Source of the DNA: Methanosarcinales archaeon
GTDB taxonomy: Archaea > Halobacteriota > Syntropharchaeia > Alkanophagales > Methanospirareceae
Direction: 5' to 3'
Length of the DNA stretch: 8,070 bases
Assembly: GCA_030665925.1 (NCBI GenBank)
Contig: DAOUYX010000062.1
Coordinates: 1-8,070, forward strand
Position 1 is the first letter of the stretch. Every line of letters begins with the position of its first letter. The position numbers and the translations under genes are program-made. Below are positions 1 through 6,782 of the stretch, in pieces. Under the pieces are notes generated by a model. The model had not been told where the DNA came from, ran no database searches, and worked only from the letters and a program-made list of their open reading frames with translations.

Positions 1-84
1 AACGCCCCACGAGGCGTTGTTGAGGTTAAGGTAACCGAAGCATACAACATAAAACCAGGACCTGACGCCGGTAAAAAAATATAA
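1..84 (+). CDS. C-terminal tail of an unidentified protein (5' end outside window)
   Basis: An open frame enters from the left edge in frame 1 and ends at TAA 82-84, giving 27 residues that begin NAPRGVVEVKV and end DAGKKI. The stretch has no internal stop and a plausible beta-strand followed by a basic, Gly/Pro-containing tail, so it reads like the end of a real protein. It is too short to assign to a family and I do not recognise it. It converges on secD, whose stop lies 18 bp away at 103. The alternative is a chance open frame; the protein-like composition and the tight convergent spacing argue for a gene. Confidence 0.5.
   Translation, partial: NAPRGVVEVKVTEAYNIKPGPDAGKKI
73..79 (-). terminator. 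Oligo-T stop after secD
   Basis: Seven consecutive A on the plus strand read as TTTTTTT on the minus strand, about 24 nt past the secD stop codon. Archaeal RNA polymerase can terminate on U-rich tracts without a hairpin, so this is the natural termination site for secD. It lies inside the last codons of the convergent gene, so the two transcripts would overlap slightly. Confidence 0.4.
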
Positions 85-102
85 TTTCAAATTGTAAAGA
101 TG

Positions 103-1620
103 TTATAGTATCTCTTCTATCATCCTCCCGTAAGCCGGTCGTGTAATAAAAATACCTATCAAGAGTCCAACGATGGTTACAATCGCAAAACCACGCAATG
201 TGCCGAGTGCCATCAAAGCAAGAGCCAACATCGCCACGATAGTAGTCGTCGCAGACACGAATATAATACCAAATGCGAATGATATCCGTTTACGGTACAT
301 TCTCGTGGAGGAACGTCCACCGGAGATTACTTCGTCGGTTATTATTACCAATTGGTCCACGCCCGTGCCTATCACCGCGATTATCCCCGCAATGCTTGGC
401 AAATCCAACTGCCAGTGTATCACCGCTGCAAATCCCAATATCGCGATTACCTCGCTTAAAAGCGTGAAAAACATTGGAAATACTATCATCTTCTCACGAT
501 ATCGCAAGAAGACAACAAGCGTAACGGAAAGAAGAGCAAGTAATCCTGCAATTGCTGATTCCTCCTTAAATTTCGCACCTAAATACGCGGGAACTTCACC
601 GGAACCTATTATCACCACATTTACGGGTAACACGCCCGCCTTCAAATGAATGATGAGCTCTTTAGCTTGCTCAAAGCCCTCTTTCTCTAAACCCGTTTCC
701 GCACGCAGTCCATAAGCCGGCTTCTCCTTTAAGTCCTGCGCCAGTTCTGGAGATAGCGGCGCACTATATATAACCACGTTGTCAAGCAGCATTGTGAGTT
801 CGTGGTCTGTTGGATTGTCCGTTGCACCGTATTTCAACGCTGCATCTCGTAATGCCACTGCTCCTGCCTCTTGCAAAGTGAAAGCCGCGCCCCACGGTGA
901 ATTCTCATCTCTTCTCACGGGCACTGCCCCGACACTATTGCTGTCTATTCCCTCGCTGCCGTAAACGACATGCGCAGTGATATTCTCAATCTCGTCTAAT
1001 CTCTGCCCTTTCTCTATCTCACCGCCGGTGCCGTTCGTCTGAATTCTTATCTCGAACTTCCCCGGCTCGCCTACAATCCGTTTCGCCGTCCCGATATCCA
1101 CACCCGCAAGATCAACGAGAATGAAATTGTTTCCAACGGTTCTTATGTTCGTATCCGCTAATCCAAGCAAATTGAGCTTTATCTCTATTATTCGGCGCGT
1201 TTCATCCCGCGTCTCTTTCGTTACGCCCTCTTCAAAAAAATCCGTTCCATCCGGTTTCTTCGCTATACTACCGTTAATCTTCTGCAAAACGCCTGATAAA
1301 TCAGCTTTTGGGATGCTCTTCCTTATCTCATATACTGCTACATCCTCGCCTTTATAATAAACCACGTCTGCGTTCAACTCATCTTCAAGGAAATTGACTA
1401 CTTCAGACTCACTCACCGGTGCGTCTATCCCGACTACCGTACCTTCTAATTTCAACTGCAGCCACGATCCCCCTACCAAGTCCAGACCGTATCTCAAATT
1501 GCCGTTTATCCCCGCATCGGGAGCCGGTGGCGGGTAAACATAAATGGCAACCAAAGCTGCTAAAACGAGTATTACTACTGCAATTACTCTTATGTCCTTT
1601 AGCAATCCCTTCCCGTTCAT
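103..1620 (-). CDS. secD: Protein translocase subunit SecD (archaeal type)
   Basis: SecD is a membrane subunit of the SecDF complex that helps the Sec translocon release and pull exported proteins on the outer face of the membrane. The 505-residue protein has one N-terminal membrane segment (about 11-29), the family motif GLDLVGG at 45-51, and a large extracytoplasmic region to about 350. Five further membrane helices follow (about 355-373, 377-400, 407-428, 446-470, 474-494). The RND-type helix motif GTGVDQLVIITDE is at 418-430, with the conserved Asp at 422. Length and topology match archaeal SecD. The ATG at 1618-1620 is preceded by a good GGGAGA Shine-Dalgarno (1626-1631, minus). secF usually sits directly upstream of secD in euryarchaea, but here the upstream gene is nrdJ, and secF is not on the downstream side either. 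Confidence 0.95.
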   Translation of the reverse strand: MNGKGLLKDIRVIAVVILVLAALVAIYVYPPPAPDAGINGNLRYGLDLVGGSWLQLKLEGTVVGIDAPVSESEVVNFLEDELNADVVYYKGEDVAVYEIRKSIPKADLSGVLQKINGSIAKKPDGTDFFEEGVTKETRDETRRIIEIKLNLLGLADTNIRTVGNNFILVDLAGVDIGTAKRIVGEPGKFEIRIQTNGTGGEIEKGQRLDEIENITAHVVYGSEGIDSNSVGAVPVRRDENSPWGAAFTLQEAGAVALRDAALKYGATDNPTDHELTMLLDNVVIYSAPLSPELAQDLKEKPAYGLRAETGLEKEGFEQAKELIIHLKAGVLPVNVVIIGSGEVPAYLGAKFKEESAIAGLLALLSVTLVVFLRYREKMIVFPMFFTLLSEVIAILGFAAVIHWQLDLPSIAGIIAVIGTGVDQLVIITDEVISGGRSSTRMYRKRISFAFGIIFVSATTTIVAMLALALMALGTLRGFAIVTIVGLLIGIFITRPAYGRMIEEIL

Positions 1621-1707
1621 CGCGGTCTCCCTTCTGTCCCACTATATTTTAGTGCCATGTTAACTTCTAATTATGTGGTATTCTAAATTATGCAGAAGGG
1701 ATTATCA

Positions 1708-1716
1708 CATATAAAT
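1708..1716 (-). promoter_or_regulatory. Archaeal TATA-like box for secD
   Basis: On the minus strand this reads ATTTATATG within GAATTTATATGTG, close to the archaeal TATA consensus. A start site about 25 nt downstream would fall near 1685 and leave a leader of roughly 65 nt before the secD ATG. It lies in the 203-bp gap between nrdJ and secD, which supports separate transcription of secD. The rest of the gap shows no gene. Confidence 0.5.
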
Positions 1717-1823
1717 TCTCGCGATTGCGATACCAAATTCTTCTTCGAGATCAGAAACCCTCTCCTGCGTTCATAACGCTTACGTATGCCATCCAAACCG
1801 AAATCAAACTATTAAGAACCGCC

Positions 1824-3614
1824 TTATACAGAGCAAATCCTGCACTCGCCCGTATATTCCGAATCTGCGCAGACGTATTCTTCAAGCATGAGCCTTGGAA
1901 TATCCAGCGATAGGAGGTCTTCCTTACAGCCGTATCTGTAAACCGTAATACCCTTGCACTTAAGTTTATACGCTAATAGAAACACTTCTTTTACATCTCC
2001 CCATGCTGCATCGGATGGTAGATTGACCGTCTTTGAGACTGCATTGTCCGTATATTTCTGAAACGCCGCTTGCATTCGTACATGCCATTCCGGCGAGATG
2101 TCAAGTGCGGTAACAAATATCCTTTTGATATCCTCTGGAATGCCGTCAATATTCTGTATCGAGCCACATTTTGCAATCGCTCGTATCAAATCCTTGCTGT
2201 AAAACCCCCGTTCCTTCGCTATCGCTTCAAACAGCCTGTTTATCTCCAGCATTCCACCCATTACGTTTCGTACAAATGCAACTGCGAATAAAGGCTCAAT
2301 ACCGCTGGAACATCCTGTAATTATGCTTATCGTTCCCGTTGGTGCGACGGTAGTCACAGTGGCATTTCGCATCGCTTGCTTCGCTTTCTCCGAGGACCAC
2401 GCACTCCGTTCAAAATGAGGAAAAGACCCTTTCTCGAGTCCAAGTGCTCGTGAACACTGCCGCGCCTCACTTGTAATGAACTGCATGAGCCGCTCACCCA
2501 TCGAAAGTGCATCCTTTGAGTCGTACGCTATACCGAGCTTGATTAACAGTTCTGCGAATCCCATTATGCCGAGCCCTATCTTCCTGTTCGCCCTCGTCAT
2601 TTTCTCTATTTCTGGCAATGGGTATCTGTTCACGTCAATTACGTCATCTAAGAATCTAACGCAGAGCCAAACTGCTTCTTTAAGCCTTCCCCAGTCCACT
2701 TCACCGTCACCGGGTTCAACAAATTTTGAAACGTTAATCGAGCCTAAATTACACGATTCGTAGGGCAAGAGCGGTTGCTCGCCACAAGGATTCGTCGCTT
2801 CAATCGTTCCAACTGCCGAAAGAGGATGATTTCTATTGATTTCATCGCTAAAGACGATTCCCGGATCTCCGGTCTTCCATGCGCAGGTTATAATCTCGTA
2901 AAAAACCTCACGAGCGTTTATTCGCCTCACCTCCTCTTTCGTTCGCGGGTTTATGAGTTCGTAGTCTTCGTTCCGTTCTACAGCATGCATGAATTCATCA
3001 GTAACCGCTATCGAAGTATTGAAATTGGTAAATTCTCCTCCTTCTTTCGCTCTTATAAAATCCTGGATGTCTGGATGGTTAACGTTCAATATGCCCATGT
3101 TTGCGCCCCTTCTTTTGCCGCCTTGCTTGATCACGCCGGTGGCGACATCGAACACACGCATGAAAGAGACAGGACCTGAGGCGATTCCCCCCGTTGATCT
3201 CACCACGTCCCCTTTCGGCCTGAGCTGTGAGAATGAGAAGCCCGTTCCGCCACCGCTCTGATGGATCACCGCCATGTTCTTAACTGCCCCAAATATGCCT
3301 TCTATTGAATCGTCAACGGGTAAGACAAAGCACGCAGCAAGCTGCCCGAGTTCGGTTCCCGCATTCATTAATGTGGGGCTGTTTGGCAGAAATTCTAAAT
3401 TATTCATGAGCTGGTAAAAGCTGCGTTCAAGTCCTTTTACCTCCTCTTTGCTTTTGCCATACGTCAGTTCCACTTTCGCTATTGCGTTTGCTACACGCTC
3501 GAACATTTGACGCGGGGTCTCGATAACTTCCCCGCGTTCGTCCTTCAACAAATATCGCCTCTTCAACACCTCCGCAGCATTCAACGAAAGCGTCAAATCG
3601 TTTTTAACACTCAT
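1824..3614 (-). CDS. nrdJ: Adenosylcobalamin-dependent (class II) ribonucleoside reductase
   Basis: This cytoplasmic enzyme reduces ribonucleotides to deoxyribonucleotides with a thiyl radical generated from adenosylcobalamin, needing neither oxygen nor an iron subunit. The 596 residues carry the full active site: C95 and C288 as the redox pair, and NPCGEQ at 275-280 giving N275, radical C277 and E279. The 11-residue spacing from C277 to C288 matches the Thermotoga NrdJ arrangement. Other features are the phosphate-binding APTGTIS at 424-430 and a C-terminal shuttle pair in ECRIC (C591, C594). There is no ATP-cone ahead of the RNR N-domain and no intein. No nrdB or nrdG lies nearby, as expected for class II. 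The ATG at 3612-3614 lies 67 bp after mmp3 on the same strand, so cotranscription with mmp3 is plausible. No clear terminator was seen after its TAA. Confidence 0.95.
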   Translation of the reverse strand: MSVKNDLTLSLNAAEVLKRRYLLKDERGEVIETPRQMFERVANAIAKVELTYGKSKEEVKGLERSFYQLMNNLEFLPNSPTLMNAGTELGQLAACFVLPVDDSIEGIFGAVKNMAVIHQSGGGTGFSFSQLRPKGDVVRSTGGIASGPVSFMRVFDVATGVIKQGGKRRGANMGILNVNHPDIQDFIRAKEGGEFTNFNTSIAVTDEFMHAVERNEDYELINPRTKEEVRRINAREVFYEIITCAWKTGDPGIVFSDEINRNHPLSAVGTIEATNPCGEQPLLPYESCNLGSINVSKFVEPGDGEVDWGRLKEAVWLCVRFLDDVIDVNRYPLPEIEKMTRANRKIGLGIMGFAELLIKLGIAYDSKDALSMGERLMQFITSEARQCSRALGLEKGSFPHFERSAWSSEKAKQAMRNATVTTVAPTGTISIITGCSSGIEPLFAVAFVRNVMGGMLEINRLFEAIAKERGFYSKDLIRAIAKCGSIQNIDGIPEDIKRIFVTALDISPEWHVRMQAAFQKYTDNAVSKTVNLPSDAAWGDVKEVFLLAYKLKCKGITVYRYGCKEDLLSLDIPRLMLEEYVCADSEYTGECRICSV

Positions 3615-3681
3615 AGTAGCCCTTTTGTTTCCTTCTTATTCAGGATAAAAGAGTTGAAGGGATATGGGCGTAACGTATTTT

Positions 3682-5223
3682 TTAGAAGTGCTTCTCTTTC
3701 ACGTAAATTACATCCCCTTCTTTTAGCCTGCTGAGGAAAGACTTCGTTGAAGCGGACAGTGAAGGAAGTGAAAGAACGATATTTGCACCGTCGAGGGTTT
3801 CACCCGTAGGCCCATATTCCTTGTTATCCTCCAGCCGAATGCCCATCATCCCGCGGTTCGACCTGGACATGTTAGTAACACCAAGCACTCCCATTTTAAC
3901 CCCTTCTCTTGGCAAATTCTCGGGGACGAGTGTCCCTGCTTCATTAGCATTTCCCTCAAATAGAACCAGCATCCCAGGTACGGCGAAATGCACTTTTAAA
4001 TGTCCTATTGGCCGGGTAATCAACCCTGTAACCTTTTTGAAATACCATACGGTCTTGGGCGCCTCTTTATGGAATAATTTTACGTCAAGCACCGCTTCCT
4101 CTTTAACACCAACTGTCCTCACAGTCCCCCGTTCCATAATTTCCATTGTCAATGCTGGTATCTGGTCCACAACTACCGCATTATCATCTTCATTCCCTTC
4201 CCTTACCTGCTCGATTTCCTCTTGGTCAAAGAACTCCCCTGCTTCCTTCTGTGTCTTCCCCACCACCATCATCCACTTAGGCTCAGTCAACGTGTAAACC
4301 GTATCACCCGCTTTTGCGTACTTTATTAAATCCCCGCCCTGTATTATCTCGCCAAATACGTTATGAGATGGATTCGGCAATCTGCTTTCTTTATACGCGT
4401 AAACTTTGCCTCTCTCCGCCCCCTTATTCCTTACGGATACGCAATACTCTGATCTATTCTGGATGGTCTCAAGTGGCAAGCTCAGTCCCTTTAGAGATCC
4501 CGAAGCAATATACGTATGTGTATGGTCATCTACGTGGAAAATATCGTCTCTTGCGAGCGATAAGAAATGTTCAGCGGACATCGGAGCTTCTCGAGAGAGT
4601 CTTATATTTGCAACGGTGGATATCTCCACGCCTTCTTTTATCTCGGTATTTAAATCTGTAGTGGCAAAGCCCACCCGCTCCGCCTGTGTTACAAGGGGTG
4701 TGATCGCCTCTATTTTATCACTTCCGCCCAACTCCGTAATAATGCTCCGTCCCCTCGTTAGTTTACCAATAAGGGCATCGGCGCCGGTACCATAAGCAGC
4801 ATCATGCGCTCGCTTGCTTATCATGAGGAAGGTCATGCCGGGGTCAAAGCCGCCGAATCCGAAGAAAACATCCCATTTCTTATATTTCTGCTCGCTTTTT
4901 TCAACACTTAGGCTCGTTCCAATCGGGCCAATAGCGGTTATATCCTCACTTATCCATCCCATCTTACCGTGCTCATTATGGAAGTTTTTATAAATCTTGC
5001 GGAATAACGACACCGCTTTGGTCTTTTTTTCTCCGGGAATCTTTATTCTCGCCTCGCCCTTAGTCGTTTTCAGGGAAAATTCGTTTTTCAACTTCCCGCC
5101 CTTTTTCTCTGAGATAACCGATATTATACAGCCGGGCTTGTATGCACCGTCTAACTCTTTGATAATATCCCCCAGCCTCTTGCTCTTGACTTCTCGGTGC
5201 TCGCCGTTAAATATGACTTTCAT
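3682..5223 (-). CDS. Methanogenesis marker protein 3 (UPF0288 family)
   Basis: This 513-residue soluble protein matches what I know of the MMP3 family, which is confined to archaea with methyl-coenzyme M reductase. Work in methanogens places MMP3 in the ATP-dependent MCR activation complex with McrC, MMP7 and MMP17; its exact job is unclear. Visible features: a small N-terminal beta-grasp-like region (MKVIFNGEHREV at 1-12, with a KRLGDIIKEL segment), the Gly/Phe-rich motif FGFGGFDPGM at 121-130, SHNVFGEIIQG at 286-296, DDNAVVVDQIP at 346-356, and a C-terminal cyclophilin-like part (about 375-513) with LFHKEAPKTV and GPTGETLDG. The ATG at 5221-5223 has no obvious Shine-Dalgarno, but a TATA-like box lies about 40 nt upstream, so the leader is short. 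MCR activation partners such as mmp5, 6, 7 and 17 are not visible here; its neighbours are nrdJ and an unrelated divergent block. Confidence 0.85.
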   Translation of the reverse strand: MKVIFNGEHREVKSKRLGDIIKELDGAYKPGCIISVISEKKGGKLKNEFSLKTTKGEARIKIPGEKKTKAVSLFRKIYKNFHNEHGKMGWISEDITAIGPIGTSLSVEKSEQKYKKWDVFFGFGGFDPGMTFLMISKRAHDAAYGTGADALIGKLTRGRSIITELGGSDKIEAITPLVTQAERVGFATTDLNTEIKEGVEISTVANIRLSREAPMSAEHFLSLARDDIFHVDDHTHTYIASGSLKGLSLPLETIQNRSEYCVSVRNKGAERGKVYAYKESRLPNPSHNVFGEIIQGGDLIKYAKAGDTVYTLTEPKWMMVVGKTQKEAGEFFDQEEIEQVREGNEDDNAVVVDQIPALTMEIMERGTVRTVGVKEEAVLDVKLFHKEAPKTVWYFKKVTGLITRPIGHLKVHFAVPGMLVLFEGNANEAGTLVPENLPREGVKMGVLGVTNMSRSNRGMMGIRLEDNKEYGPTGETLDGANIVLSLPSLSASTKSFLSRLKEGDVIYVKEKHF

Positions 5224-5260
5224 AATTATTGTTAGTGCACGGATAACTCTTAAAGTTTTT

Positions 5261-5270
5261 CTTTTATAAT
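5261..5270 (-). promoter_or_regulatory. TATA-like box for mmp3, possibly bidirectional
   Basis: The minus strand reads ATTATAAAAG preceded by a purine-rich GAAA that could act as a BRE. A start about 25 nt downstream would fall near 5240, about 17 nt before the mmp3 ATG. The core TTATAA is self-complementary, so TBP could also direct rightward transcription into 5290-5513. Confidence 0.5.
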
Positions 5271-5302
5271 TTCAATCTCAGGAACAATAGAATCCTGAAG
5301 TA

Positions 5303-5513
5303 ATGGTTGCGAATAGCGAGAGAAGCAAAGGAAACCGTTACGGATAAGCGATGGAGAAGCGAAAATTTATAGGGATGCGATGGAACGAACGCGCCAATGA
5401 CGCATACGCAGAGCTGAGAGAGCTTGGCATTGCGTGAGAAGAAGCGCGAACTGAAGGATGCATTTGAGGAGCGAGCAAGGCGGATAATAGAAAAGGAACT
5501 GAAAGATTTTTAA
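5303..5513 (+). pseudogene. Remnant of a small charged protein gene, broken frames
   Basis: This is most of the 315-bp gap between mmp3 and the PAC2 gene. In one frame, ATG 5303 gives 14 codons to a TAA; the same frame restarts at ATG 5351 and gives 28 codons (MEKRKFIGMRWNERANDAY...) to TGA at 5435-5437. In the next frame an open stretch continues as LREKKRELKDAF... EKELKDF and ends at TAA 5511-5513. A single skipped base near 5426-5430 would fuse the last two pieces into one helical, Lys/Glu/Arg-rich protein of about 55 residues. That resembles the size and composition of small archaeal antitoxin-like proteins, but I recognise no family. No Shine-Dalgarno precedes either ATG. It could be a decayed gene, a sequencing indel in a real small gene, or chance. 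Confidence 0.3.
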
Positions 5514-5525
5514 CTTTGCAAAGTT
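5512..5525. promoter_or_regulatory. Perfect 14-bp palindrome ahead of the PAC2 gene (candidate operator)
   Basis: AACTTTGCAAAGTT is a perfect palindrome with no spacer, 13 bp before the GTG at 5539. With no loop it is a poor hairpin and better fits a dimeric regulator site. An AT-rich TATA-like stretch (GATTTTTAACTT, 5505-5516) overlaps its left edge at about the right distance for transcription to begin near the start codon. Confidence 0.35.
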
Positions 5526-5538
5526 CATTTTTGATATA

Positions 5539-6315
5539 GTGGAACTCACAGGAATGGAAGAAGTCGTGAAGATTGTTGAAGAGGACGGGGTGGAATATAA
5601 AAATCCGATAGTGATAGAGGGACTACCAGATGTAGGTTTGGTGGGAACAATCGCAGCCTCTTACATCGTGGAGAAGTTGAATTATAAGGAGATCGGTCAC
5701 ATCGAGTCGGATTTGTTTCCTCCCGTTATGGTGATACATGACGGCAAATTGAAAAATCCGTTCAGGATATATAGCGCTGAAGGAGGACGCATTGTAGTGG
5801 TGTTATCGGAAGTTGCCGTGCCGCCGAAGGCGGTTTATCCATTGACAACGGCTCTGGCTGATTGGTTTCACAAGATTGATGTAAAGCAGCCGGTTATCTC
5901 GGTGAAGGGGCTTCCGATGAAGAATAGAATGGATATAGAGAAGCCGGAAGTATTTGCCGTTGGAAACGACGAAGGTGCCATGAAGGAGCTGAAGGCTAAG
6001 CAGATGGATCTCCTGGAAGAGGGTTTTATCGCGGGTACGTATGCCATAATGCTCAGGGAATGCTCAAAGAGGAAAATAAGTGCGATTTCATTGCTTGCTC
6101 AGTGCTACCCCGTGTATCCAGATCCCGGTGCGGCGGCATCAGCAATAGAAACCGTCAAGAAGTTCGTAACGAGTCTTGACATAGACGTCGGCGAATTATT
6201 AGAAAATGCCGAGGGGATAAAACTTAAAGCTCGTGACCTCATGCAGCAGACCGCGCTCTCAGCTTCGGAGATGCAGAAGGGTATGGAGCAGGATATGCCC
6301 ATCATGTATCGGTAG
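5539..6315 (+). CDS. PAC2-family proteasome assembly chaperone homologue with HbYX tail
   Basis: This 258-residue protein belongs to the archaeal PAC2 family (PbaA/PbaB-like), related to eukaryotic proteasome assembly chaperones PAC1/PAC2. Visible motifs are IVIEGLPDVGLVGTIAASY at about 24-42, SEVAVPP at 90-96, and AQCYPVYPDPGAAASAIE at about 187-204. A helical C-terminal part follows. The last three residues are Met-Tyr-Arg, which fits the hydrophobic-Tyr-X (HbYX) motif that docks into pockets of the 20S proteasome alpha ring. A role as a proteasome-binding chaperone is therefore likely by family knowledge; no proteasome gene is in the window. GTG 5539 has no Shine-Dalgarno and could be leaderless; ATG 5554, in frame, is the alternative start and would remove five residues. 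Hsp20 lies 74 bp downstream on the same strand. Confidence 0.85.
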   Translation: MELTGMEEVVKIVEEDGVEYKNPIVIEGLPDVGLVGTIAASYIVEKLNYKEIGHIESDLFPPVMVIHDGKLKNPFRIYSAEGGRIVVVLSEVAVPPKAVYPLTTALADWFHKIDVKQPVISVKGLPMKNRMDIEKPEVFAVGNDEGAMKELKAKQMDLLEEGFIAGTYAIMLRECSKRKISAISLLAQCYPVYPDPGAAASAIETVKKFVTSLDIDVGELLENAEGIKLKARDLMQQTALSASEMQKGMEQDMPIMYR

Positions 6316-6333
6316 AGTAGGAGGTAGGGGAAA

Positions 6334-6375
6334 ATGGTATTGGTGAAGTTCAAAAAGAATAATATACGGGGGTGA
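6334..6375 (+). CDS. Candidate 13-residue leader peptide before hsp20
   Basis: An ATG at 6334 is preceded by a strong Shine-Dalgarno, GGAGGT at 6320-6325, at an 8-nt spacing. The frame encodes MVLVKFKKNNIRG and stops at TGA 6373-6375, 14 nt before the hsp20 ATG. A second good Shine-Dalgarno lies between the two. The arrangement suggests either a translated leader that couples ribosome traffic to hsp20 or a vestigial start. No database family can be claimed for a peptide this short. Confidence 0.35.
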   Translation: MVLVKFKKNNIRG

Positions 6376-6389
6376 AAAGGAGGATAGAA

Positions 6390-6755
6390 ATGGAGATAGA
6401 AAGGAGAATACTGAAGGCGACGTGGGGATATAATGGCAATTTAGAGCCGTTATACGAGGTGGAAGATGAGGATGATGAGATACTGGTTACCTTTGACCTG
6501 CCATGCGTAAGGAAAGAAGACGTGGAGATAAATACGACGAAGGATACGGTGGAAGTGATAGCGAAGATGAGCAATGCGGTTTGCTGGGAAAGGTGGGGTG
6601 TCGTCCAGAAGGAAATATCATTCCAGTCTTTTAGGAGACAAATACGGTTGCCGGAGCCCATAGACCCAAATAAAGCACACGCTACATTAAAAAACGGCAT
6701 TCTCAGGATTACGTTGCCTAAAACAAAACGGAAAGTGCTGATTAGTATTGAATAA
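6390..6755 (+). CDS. Small heat-shock protein, Hsp20/alpha-crystallin family
   Basis: This is an ATP-independent holdase that binds unfolding proteins in the cytoplasm, usually as a large oligomer. The 121-residue protein is nearly all alpha-crystallin domain. It has a short N-terminus (about 20 residues), strands ILVTFDLPCVRKEDVEI (31-47) and TVEVIAKM (53-60), and the signature A98-x-x-x-N102-G103-I104-L105 followed by RITLPK. It ends with ISI at 118-120, which resembles the C-terminal I-x-I oligomerisation motif but sits very close to the last strand. The ATG at 6390 is chosen because GGAGG (6379-6383) lies 6 nt upstream. An in-frame GTG at 6372 would add six residues but overlaps the stop of the leader ORF and has a weaker site. 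The short N-terminal arm and very acidic linker (EVEDEDDE) are unusual. It lies between a PAC2 homologue and an unknown gene. Confidence 0.85.
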   Translation: MEIERRILKATWGYNGNLEPLYEVEDEDDEILVTFDLPCVRKEDVEINTTKDTVEVIAKMSNAVCWERWGVVQKEISFQSFRRQIRLPEPIDPNKAHATLKNGILRITLPKTKRKVLISIE

Positions 6756-6782
6756 AAGGTAAACCCGTACAAAAAGGAACAA

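Noticed and set aside
173..649. 158-codon plus-strand open frame
   Set aside because: It lies entirely antisense to secD, which has clear family motifs and membrane helices; the plus-strand translation shows no recognisable domain.
2775..3179. 134-codon plus-strand open frame
   Set aside because: It is antisense to nrdJ across its conserved active-site region and has no protein-like domain.
3821..4297. 158-codon plus-strand open frame
   Set aside because: It is antisense to mmp3; the Ser/Thr/Pro-rich translation is typical of a shadow frame.
5512..5525. Palindrome as a rho-independent-like terminator
   Set aside because: It has no loop and no following T run long enough, so a stable hairpin terminator is unlikely.
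6372..6389. GTG 6372 as hsp20 start
   Set aside because: It overlaps the stop of the leader ORF and has a poorer ribosome-binding context than ATG 6390 with GGAGG at 6-nt spacing.
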